From: Mycolicibacterium wolinskyi
Lineage (GTDB): Bacteria > Actinomycetota > Actinomycetes > Mycobacteriales > Mycobacteriaceae
Length of the DNA: 64,000 nucleotides
Direction of reading: 5' to 3'
Assembly: GCF_002101965.1 (NCBI RefSeq)
Contig: NZ_LQQA01000033.1
Span: 124,001-188,000, forward strand
Positions 35,843 to 43,092 of the stretch are shown piece by piece. Numbering within the stretch: position 1 is the stretch's first letter; each line of letters begins with the position of its first letter. Under the pieces are notes generated by a model, which saw nothing but the letters and a program-made list of their open reading frames with translations, made no database searches and had not been told where the DNA came from. A program made the position numbers and the translations under genes.

Positions 35843-36067
35843 ATGGGCGCAATCCTCAGCTGGTGGGACGGCGTGGAGCTGTGGCTGACGGGCCTGCCGT
35901 TCGTGGTCCAGACCGCGGTGGTGATGCCCGTCGTCCTGGCCCTCGCGTACGGTGCCGCAGTGGTGCTCGACGGCGCTCTCGGCCAGGGCACGGCCGGTAT
36001 CCGCAGGTTACGGCGGGCCGGAGCGGACGAATCTGACGAACTGGCCGAGGCGATGAGGACCGAATGA
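35843..36067 (+). CDS. Small single-pass membrane protein
   Basis: 74 residues: a short N-terminus with two Trp pairs (SWWDGVELW), one membrane helix (FVVQTAVVMPVVLALAYGAAVVL), then a basic and acidic cytoplasmic tail (GIRRLRRAGADESDELAEAMRTE). I recognise no family. It overlaps a 28-residue membrane ORF by ATGA, making a two-gene unit between trehalase and the sulfate transporter. From memory a small membrane protein gene (Rv2401A) lies in this interval in M. tuberculosis. Confidence 0.7.
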   Translation: MGAILSWWDGVELWLTGLPFVVQTAVVMPVVLALAYGAAVVLDGALGQGTAGIRRLRRAGADESDELAEAMRTE

Positions 36068-36150
36068 CCGGCATGCCGCGTTCCCGCGTGACCCTGGTGC
36101 TGGCGATTCTCGTGGTCCTCGTCATCGTCATGTGGTTCGTGACCCGCTGA
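36064..36150 (+). CDS. 28-residue membrane miniprotein
   Basis: An ATG at 36064 overlaps the previous gene's stop (ATGA) and opens a 28-codon frame ending at TGA 36150. The peptide begins MTGMPRSR and the rest is a single hydrophobic helix (VTLVLAILVVLVIVMWFV) ending TR. Positively charged N-terminus, one transmembrane segment and translational coupling argue that it is expressed as a small membrane protein. No homologue is known to me; a subunit or modulator of the upstream 74-residue protein is possible. Confidence 0.6.
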   Translation: MTGMPRSRVTLVLAILVVLVIVMWFVTR

Positions 36151-36186
36151 CCCGATCGCTCGGGAGGCGCCGGCGTCAGACTCTGT

Positions 36187-36192
36187 TATTCT
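36187..36192 (+). promoter_or_regulatory. -10 element of leaderless sulfate operon transcript
   Basis: TATTCT, 7 nt before the ATG of the polycysteine leader ORF. This spacing is that of a mycobacterial promoter whose transcript starts at the A of the ATG (leaderless mRNA). Confidence 0.65.
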
Positions 36193-36199
36193 TCGCGCC

Positions 36200-36292
36200 A
36201 TGCAAGCAGCGTCCGGCACCACGCAGAGCCACGTCGTGGCCCTCCGTGCCGTGGGTTCATGCGCTGTTGCAGACGTTCACTGTTGTCGCTGA
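36200..36292 (+). CDS. Polycysteine leaderless leader peptide upstream of subI
   Basis: A 30-codon ORF from ATG 36200 to TGA 36292 whose last codons encode SCAVADVHCCR, that is three Cys near the stop. It matches the class of leaderless polycysteine ORFs described in M. smegmatis (as I recall Ms4533A) that attenuate downstream sulfur genes when cysteine is plentiful. Low charged tRNA-Cys stalls the ribosome at these codons and rearranges the RNA beyond. Overlapping RNA hairpins follow directly (36291-36318) and near the subI ribosome site. Confidence 0.85.
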   Translation: MQAASGTTQSHVVALRAVGSCAVADVHCCR

Positions 36293-36359
36293 CTCCAACC
36301 CGTCCGCGGTTTGGGGTCGGTGGTGGGCTCGCTGTTTGCCCGAGCACTGATCCATTCGT

Positions 36360-36405
36360 CTTTCCGCCGTGACGGACCACCACTGTCCGTAGCTCGCAAC
36401 GAAAG
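36360..36405 (+). promoter_or_regulatory. RNA structure sequestering the subI ribosome binding site
   Basis: CTTTC at 36360-36364 can pair with GAAAG at 36401-36405, which is the subI Shine-Dalgarno (GAAAGG), enclosing an inner stem ACGGAC (36372-36377) with GTCCGT (36385-36390). This would block subI translation unless the upstream leader translation disrupts it. Pairing read by eye. Confidence 0.6.
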
Positions 36406-36412
36406 GTCATCA

Positions 36413-37468
36413 GTGCCCACCAAGAAGCTCGACATCAACAAGTTCTGGCGGAACGTCGCGAGGAACTCAGCTGTGCTGGCCACCACCGGGGTGCTCGTCG
36501 TGGGATGCGGCGGTGGATCGAGTGACGTCGCGGGCGGCGACGGCGGTGCCGGCGGCGCGGAAACCACCCTGACTCTTGTCGCATATGCGGTTCCCGAGCC
36601 GGGCTGGAGCAAGATCATCCCGGCGTTCACGGCAACCGAAGAGGGCAAGGGCGTCGCCGTGACGACGTCCTACGGCGCCTCGGGCGACCAGTCCCGGGCC
36701 GTCGTCGACGGCAAGCCGGCCGACATCGTCAACTTCTCGGTGGAACCCGACATCACCCGGCTCGTCAAGGCGGGCAAGGTGGCCGAGGACTGGAACGCGG
36801 GCAACACCAAGGGCATCCCGTTCGGCTCGGTGGTTTCGCTCGTCGTCCGCAAGGGCAACCCCAAGGGCATCAAGGACTGGGACGATCTGCTGCAGCCGGG
36901 CCTCGAGGTCGTGACGCCCAGCCCGCTGAGTTCGGGCTCGGCCAAGTGGAACCTGCTGGCTCCCTACGCGGCCAAGAGCAACGGCGGCAAGGACGCTGCG
37001 GCGGGCATCGACTTCGTCAACAAGCTCGTGACCGAGCACGTCAAGACCCGTCCGGGGTCGGGGCGGGAAGCCACCGACGTGTTCCTCCAGGGCACCGGCG
37101 ACGTGCTGATCAGCTACGAGAACGAGGCCATCAACGTCGAACGGCAGGGCAAGCCCGTCGAGCACATCAACCCGCCGCAGACATTCAAGATCGAGAACCC
37201 GGTCGCGGTCGTCAACACCAGTGCGCACGCGGACGCGGCCAACGCGCTGAAGAACTTCCTCTACACGCCCGAAGGACAAAGGCTGTGGGCGGAAGCCGGT
37301 TTCCGGCCCGTTGACCCGGCCGTTGCCGCCGAGTTCACGAAAGATTTCCCGACACCGGAGAAGCTGTGGACGATCGCCGAACTCGGCGGCTGGAGTGAGG
37401 TCGATCCCGCGCTGTTCGACAAGGACAACGGGACGATCACCAAGATCTACAAGCAGGCGACTGGATGA
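36413..37468 (+). CDS. subI: Sulfate ABC transporter substrate-binding lipoprotein
   Basis: 351 residues from GTG 36413 with GAAAGG 6 bp upstream. Lipobox VLVVGC with Cys32, then the sulfate/thiosulfate-binding family fold: TLTLVAYAVPEPGWSKIIPAF, VVTPSPLSSGSAKWNLLAPYAAKS, GTGDVLISYENEAINVERQGK and FKIENPVAVVNTSAHADAANALKNFLYTPEGQRLW. It captures sulfate for CysT-CysW-CysA. The gene overlaps cysT (ATGA). The open frame back to 36311 lies within the attenuator region and is not used. Confidence 0.95.
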   Translation: MPTKKLDINKFWRNVARNSAVLATTGVLVVGCGGGSSDVAGGDGGAGGAETTLTLVAYAVPEPGWSKIIPAFTATEEGKGVAVTTSYGASGDQSRAVVDGKPADIVNFSVEPDITRLVKAGKVAEDWNAGNTKGIPFGSVVSLVVRKGNPKGIKDWDDLLQPGLEVVTPSPLSSGSAKWNLLAPYAAKSNGGKDAAAGIDFVNKLVTEHVKTRPGSGREATDVFLQGTGDVLISYENEAINVERQGKPVEHINPPQTFKIENPVAVVNTSAHADAANALKNFLYTPEGQRLWAEAGFRPVDPAVAAEFTKDFPTPEKLWTIAELGGWSEVDPALFDKDNGTITKIYKQATG

Positions 37469-38331
37469 CAGCTGCGGCTGAGACCGAATCGGCATCCGCG
37501 ACCGCGCCGGGAGGTCGCGCTCCCGGCGCGCGTCGTAGACGCTACGGTACGACCTCGCTGCGGGTCGGTGCCGCGTCCATCTGGCTGAGCGTCATCGTGC
37601 TGCTGCCCCTGGCCGCCATCCTGTGGCAGTCGGCGGGCGGTGGCTGGAACGCCTTCTGGCTGGCGGTCACGTCCAACGCGGCGATCGAGTCGTTTCGGGT
37701 GACGCTGACCATCTCGGCCGGCGTCACGATCGTCAACGTGGTCTTCGGTCTGTTGGTCGCCTGGGTGCTCACGCGCGACGACTTCCCGGGCAAGCGGATC
37801 GTCGATTCGGTCATCGACCTGCCCTTCGCGTTGCCCACCATCGTGGCCAGCCTGGTGATGTTGGCGCTCTACGGACCGGCCAGTCCGGTCGGGCTGCACC
37901 TGCAACACACCAAGTGGGGTGTCGGCGTCGCGCTGCTGTTCGTCACACTGCCGTTCGTGGTCCGTTCGGTCCAACCGGTGCTGCTTGAACTCGACCGCGA
38001 GGTCGAGGAGGCCGCCGCATCGCTGGGCGCCTCCAATCAGGTGATCTTCACCAAGGTGATCCTCCCGGCACTGTTGCCGTCGCTGCTGTCGGGCGCCGGG
38101 TTGGCGTTCTCGCGGGCGATCGGCGAATTCGGATCGGTCGTGCTGATCGGCGGCGCGGTTCCCGGTGAGACCGAGGTCTCATCACAGTGGATCCGCACGC
38201 TCATCGAAAACGACGACCGCACCGGTGCGGCGGCGATCTCCATCGTGCTGCTGGTCATCTCGTTCGTGGTGTTGTTCGTGCTGAGGGCGGTTGGTTCGCG
38301 GGCGGCCAAACGTGAGGAGCTTTCGGCATGA
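37465..38331 (+). CDS. cysT: Sulfate ABC transporter permease CysT
   Basis: 288 residues with six membrane segments and the sulfate-permease signature: VIDLPFALPTIVASLVMLALYG, REVEEAAASLGASNQVIFTKVILPALLPSLLSGAGLAFSRAIGEFGSVVLIGG. It forms half of the membrane channel of the sulfate/thiosulfate importer. ATG 37465 overlaps the subI stop and its own stop overlaps the cysW ATG, so the whole operon is translationally coupled. The cytoplasmic N-terminus (GRAPGARRRRYG) is basic. Confidence 0.96.
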   Translation: MTAAAETESASATAPGGRAPGARRRRYGTTSLRVGAASIWLSVIVLLPLAAILWQSAGGGWNAFWLAVTSNAAIESFRVTLTISAGVTIVNVVFGLLVAWVLTRDDFPGKRIVDSVIDLPFALPTIVASLVMLALYGPASPVGLHLQHTKWGVGVALLFVTLPFVVRSVQPVLLELDREVEEAAASLGASNQVIFTKVILPALLPSLLSGAGLAFSRAIGEFGSVVLIGGAVPGETEVSSQWIRTLIENDDRTGAAAISIVLLVISFVVLFVLRAVGSRAAKREELSA

Positions 38332-39152
38332 CGCTGTCACCGTGGGTGCGCAATCTGCTGCGGTATCTGGCGCTGGCCTACATCGCGGTGTTGGTCATCG
38401 TGCCGGTGGCGTTGATCCTGTGGCGCACGTTCGCGCCCGGGCTCGGCGCGTTCTTCGCTTCGGTGGGCACACCCGCGGCCATCTCGGCCCTCCAGCTGTC
38501 CCTGTTGGTGGTGGCCATCGTGGTGCCGCTGAACGTGCTGTTCGGGGTGCCCACCGCGCTTGTTCTGGCGCGCAACAAGTTCCGTGGCAAGAGCGCGTTG
38601 CAGGCGGTCATCGACCTGCCGTTCGCGGTGTCACCCGTGGTGGTCGGTGTCGCCCTGATCCTGCTCTGGGGCTCGGCCGGGCTGTTCGGGTTCGTCGAGA
38701 GCAACCTCGGATTCAAGATCATCTTCGGTTTTCCCGGCATCGTGCTCGCCAGCATCTTCGTGACGGTTCCGTTCGTCATCCGCGAGGTCGAACCGGTGCT
38801 GCACGAGATCGGCACCGACCAGGAAGAGGCCGCCGCCACGCTGGGTTCCAGTTGGTGGCAGACGTTCTGGCGGATCACCCTGCCGTCCATCCGGTGGGGC
38901 CTCACCTACGGCATCGTGCTGACCATCGCCCGCACCCTCGGCGAATTCGGCGCGGTGATCATGGTGTCGTCGAATCTGCCCGGCGCATCGCAGACGCTGA
39001 CGCTGTTGGTGGCTGACCGGTACAACCGTGGCACCGCAGAGTCGGTGTACGGCGCATATGCCATATCGACCTTGCTGATGGCCGTCGCCGTCGTCGTCCT
39101 GGTGGTCCAGGTGGTTCTCGACCGGCGCCGAATCTCGGCTGAACAGTCTTAG
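38328..39152 (+). CDS. cysW: Sulfate ABC transporter permease CysW
   Basis: 274 residues, the second channel subunit. Typical stretches are FRGKSALQAVIDLPFAVSPVVVGVALILLWG, EVEPVLHEIGTDQEEAAATLGSSWWQTFWRITLPSIRWGLTYGIVLTIARTLGEFGAVIMVSSN and TLTLLVADRYNRGTAESVYGAYA. It overlaps cysT by ATGA and is followed by cysA after 14 bp. Heterodimerises with CysT. Confidence 0.96.
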   Translation: MTLSPWVRNLLRYLALAYIAVLVIVPVALILWRTFAPGLGAFFASVGTPAAISALQLSLLVVAIVVPLNVLFGVPTALVLARNKFRGKSALQAVIDLPFAVSPVVVGVALILLWGSAGLFGFVESNLGFKIIFGFPGIVLASIFVTVPFVIREVEPVLHEIGTDQEEAAATLGSSWWQTFWRITLPSIRWGLTYGIVLTIARTLGEFGAVIMVSSNLPGASQTLTLLVADRYNRGTAESVYGAYAISTLLMAVAVVVLVVQVVLDRRRISAEQS

Positions 39153-39166
39153 AAGGAGTGATCGCT

Positions 39167-40234
39167 GTGACCAACTCGGGAACCGATGCGATCGTGGTAC
39201 GCGGTGCCAACAAGCACTACGGCAGCTTCGCCGCATTGGACAACATCGACTTCGAGGTGCCGGCGGGCTCGTTGACCGCGCTGCTGGGGCCGAGTGGTTC
39301 CGGCAAGTCGACGCTGCTGCGGGCGATCGCCGGCCTGGACCAACCCGATACCGGCACCATCACCATCAACGGCCGCGACGTGACGGGGGTGCCGCCGCAG
39401 CGGCGTGGCATCGGCTTCGTGTTCCAGCACTATGCCGCGTTCAAGCACCTCTCGGTGCGCGACAACGTGGCCTTCGGTCTCAAGATCCGCAAACGCCCAA
39501 AGGCCGAGATCAAGGAGAGAGTCGACAACCTGCTGGAAGTGGTGGGGCTCAGCGGCTTTCAGACACGCTATCCCAATCAGCTCTCGGGTGGCCAGCGCCA
39601 GCGGATGGCATTGGCGCGTGCGCTCGCCGTCGACCCGCAGGTGCTGCTGCTCGATGAACCGTTCGGAGCGCTCGACGCGAAGGTCCGCGACGACCTGCGG
39701 ACGTGGCTGCGCCGCCTGCACGACGAGGTTCACGTCACGACCGTGCTCGTCACGCACGACCAGGCCGAGGCGCTCGACGTCGCCGATCGCATCGCGGTGC
39801 TCAACAAGGGACGTATCGAGCAGGTCGGATCGCCCACGCAGGTGTACGACGAGCCGGCCAATGCATTCGTGATGTCCTTCCTGGGCGCGGTGTCGGAGTT
39901 GAACGGAATCCTGGTGCGGCCCCACGACATTCGCGTCGGCCGCAATCCCGAGATGGCGATCGCGGCGGGCGACGGCACCGCGGAGGTCACCGGTGTGCTG
40001 CGGGCCACGATCGACCGCATCGTGATGCTGGGCTTCGAGGTACGCGTCGAACTCACCAGTGCCACGAACAACGTGCCGTTCACCGCCCAGATCACCCGGG
40101 GTGACGCCGAGGCGCTGGGTCTCAAGGAAGGGGACACCGTCTACGTCAGAGCCACACGCGTACCGCAGATCGCCGGCGACGTCCAGGTGGTGGTGCGAAG
40201 CACCGACGAAGACCAGGCGCTCACCACCACCTAG
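39167..40234 (+). CDS. cysA: Sulfate ABC transporter ATP-binding protein
   Basis: 355 residues from GTG 39167, chosen because AGAAGGAG ends 8 bp before it; the GTG at 39158 lies inside that site. Walker A GPSGSGKSTLLRAIAG, Q-loop VFQHYAAF, signature LSGGQRQRMALARAL, Walker B VLLLDEPFGALD and switch LVTHDQAEAL. The C-terminal TOBE-like regulatory domain begins at VRPHDIRVGRNPE. It energises sulfate and thiosulfate uptake. Last gene of subI-cysTWA; the convergent csoR-type gene starts 4 bp beyond. Confidence 0.97.
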   Translation: MTNSGTDAIVVRGANKHYGSFAALDNIDFEVPAGSLTALLGPSGSGKSTLLRAIAGLDQPDTGTITINGRDVTGVPPQRRGIGFVFQHYAAFKHLSVRDNVAFGLKIRKRPKAEIKERVDNLLEVVGLSGFQTRYPNQLSGGQRQRMALARALAVDPQVLLLDEPFGALDAKVRDDLRTWLRRLHDEVHVTTVLVTHDQAEALDVADRIAVLNKGRIEQVGSPTQVYDEPANAFVMSFLGAVSELNGILVRPHDIRVGRNPEMAIAAGDGTAEVTGVLRATIDRIVMLGFEVRVELTSATNNVPFTAQITRGDAEALGLKEGDTVYVRATRVPQIAGDVQVVVRSTDEDQALTTT

Positions 40235-40238
40235 TCCG

Positions 40239-40508
40239 TCAGGCGAGGGCGAGGAACAGTTTCTCCAGTTCGGACACCTCGATAGGTTCGGCGCCGTAGG
40301 CGCGTTCGTCGGTGATGCACTCGCGCAGACCCGTGGCGATGATCTTGAATCCGGCCCGGTCCAGCGCCCGCGATACCGCGGCGAGTTGTGTCACAACATC
40401 TTTGCAGTCGCGGCCCTGCTCGATCATCGAGATCACGCCTGCGAGTTGTCCCTGTGCGCGCCGCAGCCGATTGAGGACAGCGGCGATGGCCTCCTGGTCA
40501 CCGACCAT
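40239..40508 (-). CDS. cstR: CsoR/CstR-family repressor, probable persulfide sensor
   Basis: 89 residues with the all-helical CsoR fold: VLNRLRRAQGQLAGVISMIEQGRDCKDVVTQLAAVSRALDRAG, then LRECI. The copper sensor CsoR uses Cys-His-Cys; here Cys35 and Cys64 are present but the His position is Gly60, so a copper site is unlikely. Two cysteines without His is the pattern of CstR, which forms di- to tetrasulfide links with persulfides. The partner genes upstream (TauE permease, CstB-type enzyme) support this. It probably binds the two palindromes before the operon. Confidence 0.85.
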   Translation of the reverse strand: MVGDQEAIAAVLNRLRRAQGQLAGVISMIEQGRDCKDVVTQLAAVSRALDRAGFKIIATGLRECITDERAYGAEPIEVSELEKLFLALA

Positions 40509-40574
40509 GGTGTGCGCCTTTCGAAGTCGTAGTTGTCACTGCCGGGATCGTACCGGCGGGGGTATCGAGATCGG

Positions 40575-41435
40575 TCATGTCGCGGGAGCAGGTGGACCGA
40601 ACAGTCGTTGGACGGGACACCATGCGTAGCGCCTGCACACGAAGTAATAGAAGGCGCCGATCGCGGTTGCGGTACCGGCGACCAGCCCGACGACGGGATG
40701 GACTTCCTCGGCCAGGATGATCGAGGCCATCGCCAGCACGAACCAGCCGAACGTGCGGCGCAGCGTGTCCGGATCGACGCGTGCGGTCAGCCGGGCGCCG
40801 AGCAGACTTCCCGCCACGGCGGCAGCCGTGACCATCGCGGCAAGCGTCCAATCGATCGGCACAGTGCTCAGCTGGCCGGCGAGACCGGCGAACGAATTCA
40901 TGGCGATGACGATCAACGAGGTGCCGACGGCGATGGGCATCGGCAGACCGCCGAGCAGGGCCAGCGCGGGAACCACGACGAATCCGCCTGCCGCGCCGAG
41001 AGTTCCGGTTACCACGCCCACGACCAGGCCCATCAGCAGGGTCTTGACCGCGGGCGCGCGTACGGCCGGTGTGGTGCACTCCGGGCGTCGGTTGAGCATG
41101 GCTACCGCGGTCGCGATCATCACGACGGCGAACGCGGTCAGCAGTACCGAACCGGGCAGCAGGTGCCCGATCAGTCCGCCCGCATACGCCCCTGCCGTGC
41201 CGGTCACGCCGAACAACAGTCCGGTGCGCCACTGCACATGACCGTTCCGCGCATGAGTGACGGCGCCGATGACGCTGGTGACCCCGACGACAAGCAGCGA
41301 TGTGGTGATCGCCTGCCTGGCGTCCAGACCGGCCACGTAGGCGAGCAGCGGCACGGTGAGGATCGAGCCGCCCCCGCCGAGCAAGCCGAGGGACACCCCG
41401 ACCAGAACGGCCAGCGACAGGATCAGCGCGAGCAT
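40575..41435 (-). CDS. TauE/SafE sulfite exporter family permease
   Basis: 286 residues with eight predicted membrane helices. Family marks: LGLLGGGGSILTVPLLAYVAGLDARQAITTSLLVVGVTSVIGAVTHARNGHVQWRTGLLFG and a repeat in the second half (VVGVVTGTLGAAGGFVVVPAL). TauE-type transporters export sulfite or take up sulfonates. In cst operons the homologue disposes of sulfite or moves thiosulfate made by the persulfide enzymes. Start ATG 41435 is the first Met of the hydrophobic region. Second gene of the operon. Confidence 0.9.
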   Translation of the reverse strand: MLALILSLAVLVGVSLGLLGGGGSILTVPLLAYVAGLDARQAITTSLLVVGVTSVIGAVTHARNGHVQWRTGLLFGVTGTAGAYAGGLIGHLLPGSVLLTAFAVVMIATAVAMLNRRPECTTPAVRAPAVKTLLMGLVVGVVTGTLGAAGGFVVVPALALLGGLPMPIAVGTSLIVIAMNSFAGLAGQLSTVPIDWTLAAMVTAAAVAGSLLGARLTARVDPDTLRRTFGWFVLAMASIILAEEVHPVVGLVAGTATAIGAFYYFVCRRYAWCPVQRLFGPPAPAT

Positions 41436-41490
41436 GGCGGTCAGTCGGCCCTTCCGGCAAGTTGAATCACGGTCATCATGTCTTTGCGCC

Positions 41491-42870
41491 TCACGCCGTT
41501 TGAGTGCTCGCGGCCCAGGCGTTGTAGCCGCCCAGGATGTCGCTGACGTCGGTGAATCCCTTCTGGCGCAACAGGCTTGCGGCGACCGACGAGCGGTAGC
41601 CGCCCGCGCAGTAGACGACCGTGGGACGGTTGGCGTCGAGTTCGCTGACCCGGTCCGGCAGTTGGCCGACGGGGATGTTGACCGCGCCCGGGACCATCCC
41701 GGCCGCCACCTCACCGGGGTTGCGCACGTCGACGATCTGCAGATCGGCGACCTCGGCGGATCGCTGCGCGAAAGCCTCTGCGGTGAGTCGCGATGCCACC
41801 TGCACCTGGTCGCGATGTGCGAACATCGTCTGCTCTGGTGCGGCGAGGTAACCGCTGACCCGGTCGAACCCGATGCGGGCCAAGCGATTCTTGCCCTCCA
41901 ACTCCTGCCCGGCCTCGGTGACCAGAACGATGTCGGCGTCCGGTTTGACCACCGAGCCGGCGAATTCCGCATAGCGCCCCGCCAAGCCGATGTTGATCGC
42001 GCCCCGCAGGTGGCCCTGGGCGAACTCTTCCGGGCTGCGGCCGTCGATCAGCACGGCGCCGCCGGCAAGTGCCGTGGCCGCTTGGTCGTAATCCATGGAC
42101 TGTGGCATGGCCGTTTCGTCGAGCAATTCCCGATCCTTGCGGTTGAGGACCGCGTCGTAGACGAAATAGCTTGGGGCAGGGGGTTGTCCCGCGGTGACAA
42201 GGTCGACGAACGACTGTTTGTCGGCGGCCCGCAGTGCATAGTTCGTGCGTTTCTGGTCACCGATGGTCGACGACAGCTCGGTGGAGAGGTTCTTGCCGCA
42301 GGCCGAGCCCGCACCGTGTGCGGGGTAGACCCGCGTCGCGTCGGGCAGCGTCATGAGCTTGTCGCGCAGCGAGTGATAGAGCTTGTCGGCGAGTTCGTCG
42401 CGGGTGAACCCGACGGAGGCCAAGAGGTCCGGCCGGCCCACATCGCCGATGAACAGGGTGTCGCCGGTCAGCACGCCGTAGGGGACCGGGTCGCCGGCAT
42501 GTTCGTACACCACGATGCTCATCGATTCCGGGGTGTGTCCGGGAGTGTGGCGGAACTCCAGCGTCACCTCGCCGAGCGAGTATCGCTGTCCATCGTCGAC
42601 TCCCATGAAGTCGAACTCGGGCTGCGCGACGGATGAGTACACGATCTTCGCGCCGCTGGCCTGGGCAAGTTCCAGGTGGCCCGACACGAAGTCGGCGTGG
42701 AAGTGCGTCTCGATGACGAGCTCGATCCGGAAGCCGTGTTCTTCGGCGTCTGCCAGATACTCGGCGACATCGCGTTGGGGGTCGACGACGACCGCTCGGC
42801 CCGACGTTTCATCGCCGATCAGGTACGACGCGTGCGACAGACACTCCAGGTAGTACTGGATGAACTTCAT
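41491..42870 (-). CDS. cstB: CstB-type persulfide dioxygenase-rhodanese fusion
   Basis: 459 residues in three domains. 1-240: MBL-type persulfide dioxygenase with THFHADFVSGH, FRHTPGHTPESM, TGDTLFIGDVGRPDL and VYPAHGAGSACGKNL. About 260-355: a rhodanese-like domain whose active loop reads LVTEAGQ, without Cys (pseudo-rhodanese). About 365-459: active rhodanese with VVYCAGGYRSS. This is the layout of S. aureus CstB, which converts glutathione or CoA persulfide and sulfite to thiosulfate. Start ATG 42870 with AGGAGC. First gene of the operon, behind operators at 42897-42949. Confidence 0.92.
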   Translation of the reverse strand: MKFIQYYLECLSHASYLIGDETSGRAVVVDPQRDVAEYLADAEEHGFRIELVIETHFHADFVSGHLELAQASGAKIVYSSVAQPEFDFMGVDDGQRYSLGEVTLEFRHTPGHTPESMSIVVYEHAGDPVPYGVLTGDTLFIGDVGRPDLLASVGFTRDELADKLYHSLRDKLMTLPDATRVYPAHGAGSACGKNLSTELSSTIGDQKRTNYALRAADKQSFVDLVTAGQPPAPSYFVYDAVLNRKDRELLDETAMPQSMDYDQAATALAGGAVLIDGRSPEEFAQGHLRGAINIGLAGRYAEFAGSVVKPDADIVLVTEAGQELEGKNRLARIGFDRVSGYLAAPEQTMFAHRDQVQVASRLTAEAFAQRSAEVADLQIVDVRNPGEVAAGMVPGAVNIPVGQLPDRVSELDANRPTVVYCAGGYRSSVAASLLRQKGFTDVSDILGGYNAWAASTQTA

Positions 42871-42896
42871 TGTTCAGCTCCTAGGCTCGTATTCTG

Positions 42897-42912
42897 ATAC
42901 CCCCAGGGGTAT
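42897..42912. promoter_or_regulatory. CsoR/CstR-type operator 1
   Basis: ATACCCCCAGGGGTAT, a perfect 7+2+7 palindrome. TACCCC...GGGGTA is the usual core bound by CsoR/CstR-family repressors. It lies between the -10 box and the cstB start. Confidence 0.8.
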
Positions 42913-42928
42913 ATCTTTCTTGATTCCG

Positions 42929-42956
42929 AATATACCCCCATGGGTATATGGGTCAA
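42929..42956 (-). promoter_or_regulatory. cstB promoter (-35 TTGACC, -10 TATATT)
   Basis: On the minus strand TTGACC (42956-42951) and TATATT (42934-42929) are separated by 16 bp, a near-consensus SigA promoter. Operator 2 occupies the spacer, so repressor binding would exclude RNA polymerase. Confidence 0.75.
42930..42949. promoter_or_regulatory. CsoR/CstR-type operator 2
   Basis: ATATACCCCCATGGGTATAT, inverted 8+4+8, similar to operator 1 about 20 bp away on centre. It overlaps the -10 and spacer of the operon's promoter. Confidence 0.8.
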
Positions 42957-42978
42957 GGTTGTGTGATGTGACCTCGGT

Positions 42979-43067
42979 CCCTGGCGTTGAGTTCGACACC
43001 AGGGTCGTCAGAAGCTGCCGCGACACGGCAAAGCACAGCCCTGGCGTCGAACTCGACGCCAGGGCTG
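42979..43067 (-). terminator. Two hairpins downstream of the sirA-cysH-che1 operon
   Basis: Hairpin B (43036-43067) is a perfect 14-bp stem, CAGCCCTGGCGTCG with CGACGCCAGGGCTG, loop AACT. Hairpin A (42979-43004) is a degenerate copy (CCCTGGCGT...ACACCAGGG). They lie between the che1 stop and the cstB promoter on the same strand, where termination is needed. No T-tract. Confidence 0.65.
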
Positions 43068-43092
43068 CGTGAAGGAAGGAATGCCCGGAGGG

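Noticed and set aside
40498..40578. 26-codon ORF between the TauE gene and cstR, overlapping the TauE stop by ATGA
   Set aside because: No ribosome site and an unremarkable Thr-rich peptide; not enough to call a gene.
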